64,000 nt of DNA from Psychrobacter sp. APC 3281 (GCF_030407815.1 NZ_JASDCS010000004.1:77242-141241), one strand, 5' to 3'. Positions 27,363 to 35,966 are shown, counted from the stretch's first letter. Numbers and translations are program-made. Notes: a model not told the origin generated them from the sequence alone.

Positions 27363-27520
27363 TCTTATGTATTAGGACGTGCATTAGTGGATATTATTTT
27401 AAAAATAGGAAATACGATGCCACTTGAAAACAGCGCACCTCACAGCAATCAATATAATGAAAATTTCAATTTTTAATTCCCAGACTTTTAATGGATAAGT
27501 TTTTAACAACGAGATTATTT

Positions 27521-28309
27521 ATGTTTACAGATACTCATTGCCACCTCAACCGTTTAGATTTGACGAAATACGATGGTAAATTATCTGGCGCGATTGACGC
27601 CATGAAAACTGCTAATGTTACCCGTGCGATGGCGATTATGTGTGATTTTGCAGAATACGACGAGATTGCCAATATTGTGAGCACCTATGGTGACGAGACG
27701 CTAAATCTAGGGATGAGTGTAGGAATCCATCCTTGCGAAGATATCGATGTACTGAAATCAGCGACGGTTGAGCGTCTAATAGAGACTGCTGATAAAGACC
27801 ATGTATGGGCAATAGGCGAGACAGGGCTAGATTACTACTGGTCTACAGAAAATAAAAAAGAGCAGCAAGCCAGTCTTGCACGCCATATCCATGCCAGTCA
27901 GCAACTAAAAAAACCGCTTGTCATACACATGCGTGACGCAAAAGAAGATACGATCGATATCTTAAAAAGTGAAGGCGCTGAGCATGGTATTATTCATTGC
28001 TTCACTGAAGACTGGGAGACTGCGAAACGTGCTTTAGATTTAGGATTTTATATCTCCTTCTCAGGTATTGTTAGCTTTAAAAGTGCCCAAAATATCCAAG
28101 ATGCTGCAAGGCACATGCCTAGAGACAGAATTTTGATTGAGACAGACAGTCCATATTTGGCGCCTGTACCTAAGCGTGGTCGTCCCAATGAGCCTGCCTA
28201 CGTACCTTATGTCGCCAGCTTTATCGCAGATATGTACGGTTGTGATAGTAACGAGGTTGGAGCATTAACCGCAAAAAACTTTGAAAATTTACTGGCACAG
28301 TATCGCTAA
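27521..28309 (+). CDS. TatD family metal-dependent deoxyribonuclease
   Basis: A 262-aa amidohydrolase-fold protein of the TatD family (3'-5' exonuclease or quality-control nuclease). Metal ligands are visible: FTDTHCHLN at the N-terminus, the Glu in WAIGETGLDYYW, KPLVIHMRD, IIHCFTED and ILIETDSPYLAP. The frame extends ten codons upstream to 27491, but homologues begin at MFTDTHCH. It follows gspE by 158 bp, a gap holding a 19-codon ORF of doubtful value. Confidence 0.9.
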   Translation: MFTDTHCHLNRLDLTKYDGKLSGAIDAMKTANVTRAMAIMCDFAEYDEIANIVSTYGDETLNLGMSVGIHPCEDIDVLKSATVERLIETADKDHVWAIGETGLDYYWSTENKKEQQASLARHIHASQQLKKPLVIHMRDAKEDTIDILKSEGAEHGIIHCFTEDWETAKRALDLGFYISFSGIVSFKSAQNIQDAARHMPRDRILIETDSPYLAPVPKRGRPNEPAYVPYVASFIADMYGCDSNEVGALTAKNFENLLAQYR

Positions 28310-28542
28310 AATGGTTATGCTATGACCAGTCAGTCATTTATGTGATGATCGTATAGTTTAATCCCCCTTAGTATTCGATTTACTAAATGTAAATATATGA
28401 TTATCAATGACTATTTGTAAATATAAGCATATCCCTTTTATGGTATTTCAGCAGTTCTTGTATAGTTTTATACGCTCATTGCCAAATGTACGCACATAAT
28501 TGATGGTCATATGCTTAATCTTGTCATGTTTTAGGAGAGATT

Positions 28543-29226
28543 ATGAGTCGTCAGCACCAGTTCAAGGCACGAGAAGAGAACATCTTAGCGATGGCAGAAC
28601 AATTGCTACTTGAGTCAGGCGATGGTGATATCACTTTAGACAGTTTGGCAGATCAGCTCGATTTGGCTAAAGGCACCCTGTACAAGCATTTCTCCAGTAA
28701 AGATGAGCTTTATCTGCGTATTATTATTCGTTACGAAGAGCAATTGTTTGAGATTAACCGCATTGATGACTGCCCGTCGGCAGGCGTTGCCCGTATGATT
28801 TTTCAGCAGTTATTCAACCCGCAAAAAGCCATGCTATTGAATCAAATTGAAGAGCGTCTGGCAGCATCAGTGACTGGTCTCAATCGTTTGTTTGGTGAGT
28901 TATATGATATCCGTCGCCAGCGCATGAAGCGTTTGATTGATATCATCAGCGCATACCTAAAAGATGAGCACAGTAACTTGAGTACTCGTGATTATCTATC
29001 GTCTATTTGGGCAATTGGTCAGGGCGGTGCAGGGCTCTTAAACTCAAGCTTTTACCAACGCTATTTAGGTCGTCGTGATACGCTGCGTTATGCCTTTGTT
29101 CAGCAAGTGCTAGAATTGCCAAGTCATTATCCTGCTGACGATGAAGAGGTCATGGATGAGGATATGCAAGAGCTGGTAGAGCAAATCGATACTGAATCAG
29201 AAGAGCACCGTAATACCAACTATTAA
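28543..29226 (+). CDS. TetR-family transcriptional regulator
   Basis: A 227-aa one-domain-plus-ligand-pocket regulator. The helix-turn-helix is at residues about 10-55 (ITLDSLADQLDLAKGTLYKH followed by FSSKDELY). The C-terminal part is helical with an acidic tail (DEEVMDEDMQELVEQIDTES). A ribosome-binding site, AGGAGA, precedes the ATG. Its neighbours, tatD and gspH, give no clear target. Confidence 0.88.
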   Translation: MSRQHQFKAREENILAMAEQLLLESGDGDITLDSLADQLDLAKGTLYKHFSSKDELYLRIIIRYEEQLFEINRIDDCPSAGVARMIFQQLFNPQKAMLLNQIEERLAASVTGLNRLFGELYDIRRQRMKRLIDIISAYLKDEHSNLSTRDYLSSIWAIGQGGAGLLNSSFYQRYLGRRDTLRYAFVQQVLELPSHYPADDEEVMDEDMQELVEQIDTESEEHRNTNY

Positions 29227-29423
29227 ATTAGTTATCGGTAAAGTAGCTCTTAGTAAAGTAACTATTAATAAAGTAGCAAGTAATTTTTGGGTTGTGAACC
29301 TTTTTCGGCTTTAATAAATCGTGTTGCAATGTTTACTATTGCAGCACGAATTCATATATCTTCTACATTCTTTAAAACTCTTTCTCATTCTGCGACAATA
29401 AAAATTGGGCTTATAGGTGCAAT

Positions 29424-30248
29424 ATGCCGGTCACTGTCAAGACTCAGTCCAGTTCAGCGGCTATTTGCTCTTTTACTCTAATTAGTCAAACGTCTCAATC
29501 AAGCTGCTTAGATACAAGACCTATAGACCATTGTCGCAGCTGCGTCTCCATATCAAGTGATGCTTATCACTTATCATCAGTCTCATCAATAAACAGTCGG
29601 ACACAGACTGGTTTTACATTGGTAGAAATCGTGGTGGTAGTGGTTATCTTATCTATATTTGCTGGCCTAATGAGTTTGTCTGTCGGTAGCAGTGAATCCC
29701 GAAAAAACCGCGCTTTTTATGAGCATCTGACCGATTCGTTAAGCTACGTTCGCCTATTATCGGCTGAACGTATGCAGCCGATGGGTTTGCGTATGCAGGC
29801 AGATAAGCAAGGTCAAGTAGAGCCAGTCATCGTTACCTTAACAAATCCATATGTCGCGTACCAGACAACAGAGATGACGTCAGATAGCACCGACAGTCAG
29901 CCTAAGAATGCTATGGAGCTGTCGGCAGAGGTGGCTGGTCTATCAGGCTCTACTAATGAGAAAAAACCAACGCCAAGTTGGGAGGTTGAGTCGGGCATCA
30001 ATTTGCCTGAACTGCCTACTGGCGTAAGTATTAGAGTTCAAAGTTTGGATTCTAGCGGTTTACAGAATACGGGACGAACCCAAACGTTACAGCCTTGGTT
30101 TAGCGATCAAAACGTACCGCAGGTATTGTGGTTTGGTACGGGACAAGCAACGCCCGTCACCATTGAAGTACTTCACGATTCGCGTTTAGTAGGCGAGGTG
30201 ATTACCATAATGCCAGATGGCAGCATGCGAATCGGACAGGGGTTATAG
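29424..30248 (+). CDS. gspH: type II secretion pseudopilin GspH with unusually long leader
   Basis: A 274-aa type IV-like prepilin. The peptidase-cleavage and hydrophobic segment is QTG/FTLVEIVVVVVILSIFAG. The cleavage Gly is residue 63, whereas pseudopilin leaders are usually 6-20 residues. No ATG, GTG or TTG lies in frame between residue 1 and the cleavage site, so ATG 29424 (with AGGTG upstream) is the only conventional start. GspH is inferred from position (first of H-I-J-K) and the rather large body; it is a minor pseudopilin near the pseudopilus tip. It overlaps gspI by one base. Confidence 0.8.
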   Translation: MPVTVKTQSSSAAICSFTLISQTSQSSCLDTRPIDHCRSCVSISSDAYHLSSVSSINSRTQTGFTLVEIVVVVVILSIFAGLMSLSVGSSESRKNRAFYEHLTDSLSYVRLLSAERMQPMGLRMQADKQGQVEPVIVTLTNPYVAYQTTEMTSDSTDSQPKNAMELSAEVAGLSGSTNEKKPTPSWEVESGINLPELPTGVSIRVQSLDSSGLQNTGRTQTLQPWFSDQNVPQVLWFGTGQATPVTIEVLHDSRLVGEVITIMPDGSMRIGQGL

Positions 30249-30757
30249 TGACTAAATTATATAAACCTCCTATGACAAGCCAGCCTATGTCACCAAAATC
30301 TATATCACTCAAGTCTGGGCGCGAGAGCGGCTTTACCCTTATCGAAGTGATGGTTGCTCTGGCTATTTTAGCAGTGGTAGCAGTCGCGGCGAGCCGTGCC
30401 AGTAGTGCATATCTGAGCTCAGTTGATATATTGCGTACTCGTACGCTTGCTCACTTTGTTGCCCAAAATGCCGCCGCTGATTTGCGTATTCAAGAGACGT
30501 GGCTGACAGCCAACCGCACCCAAACCGTGAATGCTCAAGGGCGTGATTGGCAAATAGCAATGACAGTCGGCGACGCCATCACACCTGCCCTAAAAGAAGT
30601 AAATATCGCAGTTGCGCCTATTATGGATGGGCAGACACGCACATCGATCACTGATATCACTGTGATGCTAAGTAATGCTGAGCAAGATACGGGCAGTCTG
30701 GATTTAAGTGGTCTAAGCACAACAGGTAATAGCGAGCAGGCAGGGGGCGGTCTGTGA
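30248..30757 (+). CDS. gspI: type II secretion minor pseudopilin GspI
   Basis: A 169-aa minor pseudopilin with the prepilin motif ESG/FTLIEVMVALAILAVVAV. The first start is GTG 30248, which overlaps the gspH stop by one base (TAGTG). This leaves a 28-residue leader, although ATG codons at residues 9 and 14 would shorten it. GspI forms the tip complex with J and K. It overlaps gspJ by 4 bp, which suggests translational coupling. Confidence 0.88.
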   Translation: MTKLYKPPMTSQPMSPKSISLKSGRESGFTLIEVMVALAILAVVAVAASRASSAYLSSVDILRTRTLAHFVAQNAAADLRIQETWLTANRTQTVNAQGRDWQIAMTVGDAITPALKEVNIAVAPIMDGQTRTSITDITVMLSNAEQDTGSLDLSGLSTTGNSEQAGGGL

Positions 30758-31614
30758 GACATCAGCGTGGTTTCACATTACTTGAGCTAATGGTTGCCAT
30801 GGCAATATTTGCGATGCTAGCCGTTGCAGGCTGGCAGGTATTTGATGGGGTCAACCGTGCTCGTGAGCGCGCACAATTCCATGCTGACAATCTGGCTGTC
30901 TTGCAGTACGCTTATTTACAGTTACAGCAAGACATGGGTCAAATTATCCCTTATCAAGCGTCGACTACTCAAAGTGTCAGTGCGGCGAATAACAGTCCAA
31001 GCGATAGTAGTAATACGAACAACAAACCTCAATCAAGCGAGCAAATAAACGGACAAATAAATAAAATAGCGCCTGAGCCCTTTATGAGCTTAGATGGCGA
31101 GCATGTCAGCTTTGTACGCTTTGCCGATCCTGATCCACGATATCAGAATAGCAATAGCCTCCAACGTATCGAATATATTTTTGCAGATGAGCGTTTGATA
31201 CGTCGCCAGTATACCAGTATGGAAGGCGGGCGTGACAGCGTCAGCTTAGACAGCGTATTGCTCGAAGGTGTCACAGCAGGACGCTGGCAAGCCTATCTAC
31301 CAGAGCTAAGTACCAGATTTCCGAGCGATGACATTAACAGTGGCAGTAGTGCAAGCGTAGCAGTAGTACAATCAGCGAATACAGCGAATTCCAAGCCCAC
31401 AGCTGTTCTATTGCCGAAAGGAGTCGCGGTTAGCTTTACATACCAAGATATGCCAATCACTTGGCAATGGGCACTCGCCCCGCAACCGATATCGCATAGC
31501 AATAGTCAAAGCACAGTCAATAATACAGATGGTAGTAACAATGATAATGCTAATAATGACAACAGCGGTAGTGATGGTAGTGACAATAATAGCAGTGCGG
31601 GAACGAATAATTGA
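30754..31614 (+). CDS. gspJ: type II secretion minor pseudopilin GspJ
   Basis: A 286-aa pseudopilin starting with GTG and a short leader (MRHQRG/FTLLELMVAMAIFAMLAVAG). The body fits GspJ, with VSFVRFADPDPRYQNSNSLQ. It has two long Asn/Ser-rich low-complexity stretches: one near residues 75-100, and a C-terminal tail of about 40 residues that is nearly all Asn, Ser, Asp and Gly. Confidence 0.87.
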   Translation: MRHQRGFTLLELMVAMAIFAMLAVAGWQVFDGVNRARERAQFHADNLAVLQYAYLQLQQDMGQIIPYQASTTQSVSAANNSPSDSSNTNNKPQSSEQINGQINKIAPEPFMSLDGEHVSFVRFADPDPRYQNSNSLQRIEYIFADERLIRRQYTSMEGGRDSVSLDSVLLEGVTAGRWQAYLPELSTRFPSDDINSGSSASVAVVQSANTANSKPTAVLLPKGVAVSFTYQDMPITWQWALAPQPISHSNSQSTVNNTDGSNNDNANNDNSGSDGSDNNSSAGTNN

Positions 31615-31662
31615 GAAGGTAGTGGTTAAAATGCATCAATTGCTCAACAACAAAGGCTATGT

Positions 31663-32730
31663 ATGTCGATGACTGCGAACTCTCAACGCGGTGTTGCACT
31701 GCTGACTATCTTATTATTGGTAGTAAGTATTACTGTGGTTGCAGGGTCGATGCTTGCTAGCCAAAAAATTGCAATTAGGCGTAGTGGTCTGTTGTTCGAT
31801 CAAAATCAGTTGCTGCAAGATATCGATGCAGGTCAACAGTTGGCAGTGACGATGATTCGCGCTGATAGCAACCTCAATGATACGGATAGTGCGCAAGATA
31901 TCTGGGCGCAGCCCATACCACCTTATACATTGGCTAGTCACAGTGTCAGCATTGAGCTACGCGATGAGTCTGGTCGTTTTAACATTAATAACTTGTATCA
32001 AGATGGGTCAGCCAATACCACTGCTTTAGCAGTACTCCAACGACTACTCACGCAACTAAATCTAGAGCCTGATATTGCTATTGCTATACTGGATTGGCAA
32101 GATGCAGACGGCGAGGTATATCAAGATGGCGGTGATGAAAGTACGGTATATGCGCAGCAGTCAAATGCTGTAGCAACAGATGCTTTGCCAAATCAGCCTT
32201 TTGTCAGTATCGATCAGCTACTAGAAGTGAAAGGGGTAAGCGCTGAGACATTAGCAGTATTACGGCCTTATCTTACCGCAGTGCCTTATTATGTGCTTAT
32301 TAATATCAATACTGCCAGTCCTGCATTGTTAGCAGCACTAATTGATGGTGCTAACAGCCAACAGATGCAAGCACTGGTAGATATGCGCGCACAGCAGGCC
32401 CTGACGTCTATTGATGCAGTATGGCAATTACCGATATTCGGCAGTCTAAATGATGAGCAACGAAAAGCCTTAACACCCATGCTTGCCGTTGATAGCAAAG
32501 CATTTATGGCGCTTATCACAGCGACTGATAATGCAACTGTCGGTCAAGCTAGAGAGCGTTTTGCCACAGTCTTGATTAGTAAAACTGTCGTTGATAATAA
32601 TCAAGCAGTTAATAATAGTCAGACAGCTAATGATAATCAGGCCGCTAACAGTAGTGAGGTAGACGGTAAAATGCCCAAGGAAGTCAAAGTAGTGACACAG
32701 AGACTATGGGCATTTCGTCCGAGCTTTTAG
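31663..32730 (+). CDS. gspK: type II secretion minor pseudopilin GspK
   Basis: A 355-aa protein, the largest minor pseudopilin, capping the pseudopilus. It has the leader SQRG/VALLTILLLVVSITVVAGS, which lacks the Glu+5 of major pseudopilins, as is usual in GspK. It also has the family regions ELRDESGRFNINNLYQDG and VLININTASPALLAALIDG. An Asn/Gln/Ser-rich insertion is present near residues 305-335. The gene ends 21 bp from the convergent fabR. Confidence 0.9.
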   Translation: MSMTANSQRGVALLTILLLVVSITVVAGSMLASQKIAIRRSGLLFDQNQLLQDIDAGQQLAVTMIRADSNLNDTDSAQDIWAQPIPPYTLASHSVSIELRDESGRFNINNLYQDGSANTTALAVLQRLLTQLNLEPDIAIAILDWQDADGEVYQDGGDESTVYAQQSNAVATDALPNQPFVSIDQLLEVKGVSAETLAVLRPYLTAVPYYVLININTASPALLAALIDGANSQQMQALVDMRAQQALTSIDAVWQLPIFGSLNDEQRKALTPMLAVDSKAFMALITATDNATVGQARERFATVLISKTVVDNNQAVNNSQTANDNQAANSSEVDGKMPKEVKVVTQRLWAFRPSF

Positions 32731-32751
32731 CAAATGGTGTTGAGATCTTAT

Positions 32752-33432
32752 TTAGTCTTTTAGGCGTGTTTCTTCGCTAGACTTCCAATTATAAGCCCCG
32801 TAAAAAAGCATCTGTGCTTGACGAGTACAGTTATGCAGCATCAGCTGTTTGTTTTCTTCGATTTCGTTTAGATCAATCTCATCATCATGATCTTCCGTGT
32901 AGGTCAGCTCTAGCCAATCAATAATCCAAGAGAAGAACATATTCACACCAGCCTCAGCCAATAGACGACGGTCATAAGCGTTGATATGGGTAAACGCTGG
33001 CTGCAACGCTAAGTCGTCGGCCAACCCTTGAGCATGTATCTTAATCAACTCATTGATGGCTTTGCGTACTGCTTCTGACCCACCATAACGCTCACTGACC
33101 AAGAACTGCCAGTAATAAGGCTGATCGCTGACCATGTACAAGAATAGCTGAATGCTTTTTGCGATTTGACGATCGAAACTACGTTTACGTCCAATCTGCA
33201 GGCTATCACTTAACGTGGCTAACGTACCGCCTAATTCCTCAATGACCAAAGCGCGCCCGAGTGACTCCATATCATCAAAATGGCGATAAAACGCAGTCGG
33301 CACAACGCCAACCTCGCGTGTTACTTGTCTGAGACTGATAGAGCTAAAAGATTGCCCTGTCATACATAGATCGAGCACAGCATTAAAAAAGGCGTGCCGA
33401 GTTTGAAGTTTTTTTTGTTCGCGACTGCTCAT
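32752..33432 (-). CDS. fabR: FabR-type TetR regulator of unsaturated fatty acid synthesis
   Basis: A 226-aa TetR-family repressor resembling FabR, which controls fabA/fabB-type genes and membrane unsaturation in response to acyl-CoA/ACP ratio. The helix-turn-helix QSFSSISLRQVTREVGVVPT followed by AFYRHFDDMESLGRAL is very close to enterobacterial FabR. No desaturase or fab gene is next to it here, so the target is inferred from the family. An alternative is the DesT branch. Confidence 0.82.
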   Translation of the reverse strand: MSSREQKKLQTRHAFFNAVLDLCMTGQSFSSISLRQVTREVGVVPTAFYRHFDDMESLGRALVIEELGGTLATLSDSLQIGRKRSFDRQIAKSIQLFLYMVSDQPYYWQFLVSERYGGSEAVRKAINELIKIHAQGLADDLALQPAFTHINAYDRRLLAEAGVNMFFSWIIDWLELTYTEDHDDEIDLNEIEENKQLMLHNCTRQAQMLFYGAYNWKSSEETRLKD

Positions 33433-33536
33433 AATATTTCAAAATTGTCCGGTAGGTGTTTATCATACTCATTTCAACGCATAAATACGACTGAAATACG
33501 CCATTCGTGTTAATTTACTAAACCTGCACTGGTCTT

Positions 33537-34952
33537 TTAAACCACTGTGCCCCAATGGCCTTGCAATTCTTGCGCCAGTCGATAAGCTTCATGGTCATTC
33601 ATACCTGTAATAAAATCCAAAATATTTAAGACATTATGATAGATATCGTCAGACAAGATGCGGCGATGTTCGTCAAGATGAGGCTGTAACAATCTTAACA
33701 GACGTTGCTGCTCAAAAGACATCGGCGGCTGCATAGTAGCAGATTCAGAGCCAGTCCAAGCGAGCGGCATAAAGGCATTCAATAGGCTATGCAAGCATTG
33801 ATTGGCCATCAGCTCCATTCTTACTTTGCTCGGATGGTTAAATATTTTTTCGCGTGCCAGCTGCTTAGCTTGATTGATACCATTCTGTACGCTGGTATCG
33901 CAATGGGCAAATAGGCTGCCTTGTAATGTGCCAGCTAGCAATGCATCACTGTTGGCTACAAAAACATCGGTGACGGTATTGACCAAACGCATCATGGCTC
34001 GTGCCCGCAGGGAGGCAAGACTTTGTCTGACAGACATATGCGCTGGCAAGTTTACGCTACTTGGACGTTCACCAATCAGCTCATAAAATATCGTGGCGAC
34101 TTCGCTATAGGTTAGCATATTCAGATGGATGCCATCTTCTAAATCGATTAGCGCATAACAGATGTCATCTGCTGCTTCTAGCAGGTAAGCCAATGGATGG
34201 CGCGCAAAGCCATCGTGTTGCTCTGAGCGTGGCAAATGCAAACACGCAGCTAATTCCTCCAATTGAGACGCCTCACTATAAAAGCAGCCAAATTTCTGCA
34301 CGGTATAATGGTTGTCATTGACATCATTGCTGTGAGTCGCCAACCACGGATACTTCATAAAGGCGCCTAGCGTGGCACAGGTGAGCCGCATACCGCCCTT
34401 ATCAGGGTGATGTTCATTACGTGCCAATAGGCGAAATCCTTGAGCATTACCCTCGTATGCCAGTAAGTCTAATCGCTCGTTGCTGCTTAAATTTTGCAAA
34501 ATCGCTTGCGGCTCAGGCTGCCTAAACCAATCACGAATCGCATACTCTCCAGCGTGACCAAAAGGCGGATTGCCAATATCGTGAGCAAGACAAGCTGCTT
34601 GTACGATCACACCGACGTCTGCAGGTAAAACTCCTGCTGGTAGGCCGCTACCTAATGCGTCATGGATTTTTTCGGCAGCCATCATTCCCAAAGAGCGACC
34701 AATAGAAGACACTTCTAGCGAGTGAGTCAGGCGCGTATGAATACCGAGCTGATTGGTCAATGGATGGACTTGGGTTTTCTGATTTAACTGGCGAAAAGAG
34801 TGAGAAAATACCAGTCTGTCATAGTCTTTGTGAAACTGAGAGCGAGTACTGGTATTGGCGTTAAATTTTTTGGAAGCACCAAGACGTTGTGAGTTGAGAA
34901 GATGTGACCATTGTGTGGTAGGGGACGATAAGGAAGTTGGTTTATTTAGCAT
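33537..34952 (-). CDS. dgt: deoxyguanosinetriphosphate triphosphohydrolase (dGTPase)
   Basis: A 471-aa HD-domain nucleotidase that splits dNTPs into nucleoside and triphosphate. The metal-binding HD motif is visible as THSLEVSSIGRSLG, CLAHDIGNPPFGHAGEYAI, and PLAYLLEAADDICYALIDLEDG. Length is close to the dgt family norm. A terminator-like inverted repeat precedes the gene at 34968-35007. It is transcribed alone on the minus strand, downstream of a repeat element. Confidence 0.92.
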   Translation of the reverse strand: MLNKPTSLSSPTTQWSHLLNSQRLGASKKFNANTSTRSQFHKDYDRLVFSHSFRQLNQKTQVHPLTNQLGIHTRLTHSLEVSSIGRSLGMMAAEKIHDALGSGLPAGVLPADVGVIVQAACLAHDIGNPPFGHAGEYAIRDWFRQPEPQAILQNLSSNERLDLLAYEGNAQGFRLLARNEHHPDKGGMRLTCATLGAFMKYPWLATHSNDVNDNHYTVQKFGCFYSEASQLEELAACLHLPRSEQHDGFARHPLAYLLEAADDICYALIDLEDGIHLNMLTYSEVATIFYELIGERPSSVNLPAHMSVRQSLASLRARAMMRLVNTVTDVFVANSDALLAGTLQGSLFAHCDTSVQNGINQAKQLAREKIFNHPSKVRMELMANQCLHSLLNAFMPLAWTGSESATMQPPMSFEQQRLLRLLQPHLDEHRRILSDDIYHNVLNILDFITGMNDHEAYRLAQELQGHWGTVV

Positions 34953-34967
34953 ATTGAAACATCCGGA

Positions 34968-35007
34968 ACCAAGGGAGCCTCTAGCATAGCAAAATAGCGC
35001 CCTTGGT
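34968..35007 (-). promoter_or_regulatory. inverted repeat in dgt 5' region
   Basis: ACCAAGGG / CCCTTGGT (34968-34975 with 35000-35007) are perfect 8-bp arms with a 24-nt loop, ending 15 bases before the dgt start. It could fold in the dgt leader. No T run follows on either strand. Confidence 0.35.
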
Positions 35008-35013
35008 ACAGCT

Positions 35014-35225
35014 ATATAGTCAGGGAACTACTAAACGGCTACGGCGTTACCTTCCTTAGAGCTACTATTTGTACAATCTGCAGTCGGCGGCCTTGTACCC
35101 GTTTGACTTCTTTGACTAGAGTTAATGCCCTATAAATTGGATACGGTGCCAGTTTTGCTTAGCATACTATTGGTAGTGCTTTGACTCGCCTTGCTTGTAT
35201 TCAAATTATATTGAATCGACTATAT
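35014..35225 (-). repeat. small dispersed intergenic element, copy A
   Basis: A 212-bp non-coding unit bounded by 8-bp terminal inverted repeats ATATAGTC and GACTATAT. Reading the minus strand, its interior contains GGGTACAAGGC, then CTGCAGAT, then AAGGTAACGC and TAACGCCGTA-like blocks, which align with copy B at 41277-41385. Copy A has about 100 extra bp near the 35200 end. One end touches the stop codon of the His-rich lipoprotein gene. Confidence 0.6.
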
Positions 35226-35839
35226 TAAGATGTCTGACAGTTAAAAATTACGTCTTCCTTGTCGATAGCTACATCGCTGTCCAGTGTTTTATTAAGCAAT
35301 GTCGCTTTGTCTCCATTTACTTGCCATATGATGCCGTGGGTATCGTCTAATCCAATATCACTGGTATAGATGCCCTTATCAGTTTCACTATTAGCAGTAG
35401 CTGTTAAATCGTATTCGATACCATCGATGAGCAAATGCGCTGTCTGCGGTGTACTGTCGCTATGATAAGAAACGCCGATAGTAGCAGTAGGCTCACAAGA
35501 GAAAGGAGTGCTGTTGTTGGCATGAGCTGCATGATCGTGTCCTGCGTGCGCATGTTCTTCGTGGCTATGGCTTTTATGATCATGTCCTTCATGATTAGGC
35601 CCTTCATGACCGTGTTCCATATCACTATGCTCTTCGTGGCCGTGATCTTCATGCTCTTTATCATCATGCATTTCATGACCTTGTTCATGTTCGGCATGAT
35701 TATCTACTGTTGCTTTTTCAGATACCGCTGCATCGGTATCGCTGTTTGGCTGACAACCCAGTAAAGAGCCTGCCATCACACTACCTAGTATCGTAATACC
35801 TGCAAGTCTAGAAAAAGGAAAAGAAAAATAATTAGTCAC
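35225..35839 (-). CDS. histidine-rich, probably zinc-binding lipoprotein
   Basis: A 204-aa lipoprotein with no named domain. I start it at GTG 35839 because GAGGG lies about 8 bases upstream; a further 30 codons upstream to 35929 would overlap the promoter palindrome. The N-terminus ends in the lipobox LLGC, with the modified Cys at residue 29. Residues about 45-115 contain some 20 His in HD/HE/HG-rich repeats, a metal-binding tract. A C-terminal domain of about 85 residues has two Cys (PFSCEP and FNCQTS). Zinc binding at low-zinc stress is inferred from the His tract plus the Zur-box-like site in front. The dispersed element copy A abuts its stop codon. Confidence 0.72.
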   Translation of the reverse strand: MTNYFSFPFSRLAGITILGSVMAGSLLGCQPNSDTDAAVSEKATVDNHAEHEQGHEMHDDKEHEDHGHEEHSDMEHGHEGPNHEGHDHKSHSHEEHAHAGHDHAAHANNSTPFSCEPTATIGVSYHSDSTPQTAHLLIDGIEYDLTATANSETDKGIYTSDIGLDDTHGIIWQVNGDKATLLNKTLDSDVAIDKEDVIFNCQTS

Positions 35840-35871
35840 AGTATGAACCCTCAAATAAGCAAAAAAAGATA

Positions 35872-35886
35872 TGTTATAATATAACA
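35872..35886 (-). promoter_or_regulatory. Zur-box-like palindrome
   Basis: TGTTATAATATAACA is a perfect 7-1-7 inverted repeat, equal to the core of the enterobacterial Zur consensus (GTTATANTATAAC). It lies 33 bp upstream of the His-rich lipoprotein start, where a repressor would block transcription. Confidence 0.72.
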
Positions 35887-35894
35887 ATATACTG

Positions 35895-35934
35895 AAAAAA
35901 TAAAGCCGATGATGGAGAATATCCAACATCGGCT
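35895..35934 (-). terminator. intrinsic terminator of ychF
   Basis: AGCCGATG / CATCGGCT (35904-35911 with 35927-35934), followed on the minus strand by a T-rich run. It starts 33 bp after the ychF stop. Confidence 0.8.
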
Positions 35935-35966
35935 AATTAACTTTAAATAAGCTGTACTATTTAAAG

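Noticed and set aside
29287..29481. 64-codon plus-strand frame overlapping the 5' end of gspH
   Set aside because: No ribosome-binding site, unrelated to the pseudopilin frame and no family pattern.
35404..35764. Met/Ile/His-rich frames over the His-rich lipoprotein
   Set aside because: Products of the same low-complexity repeat in other frames.
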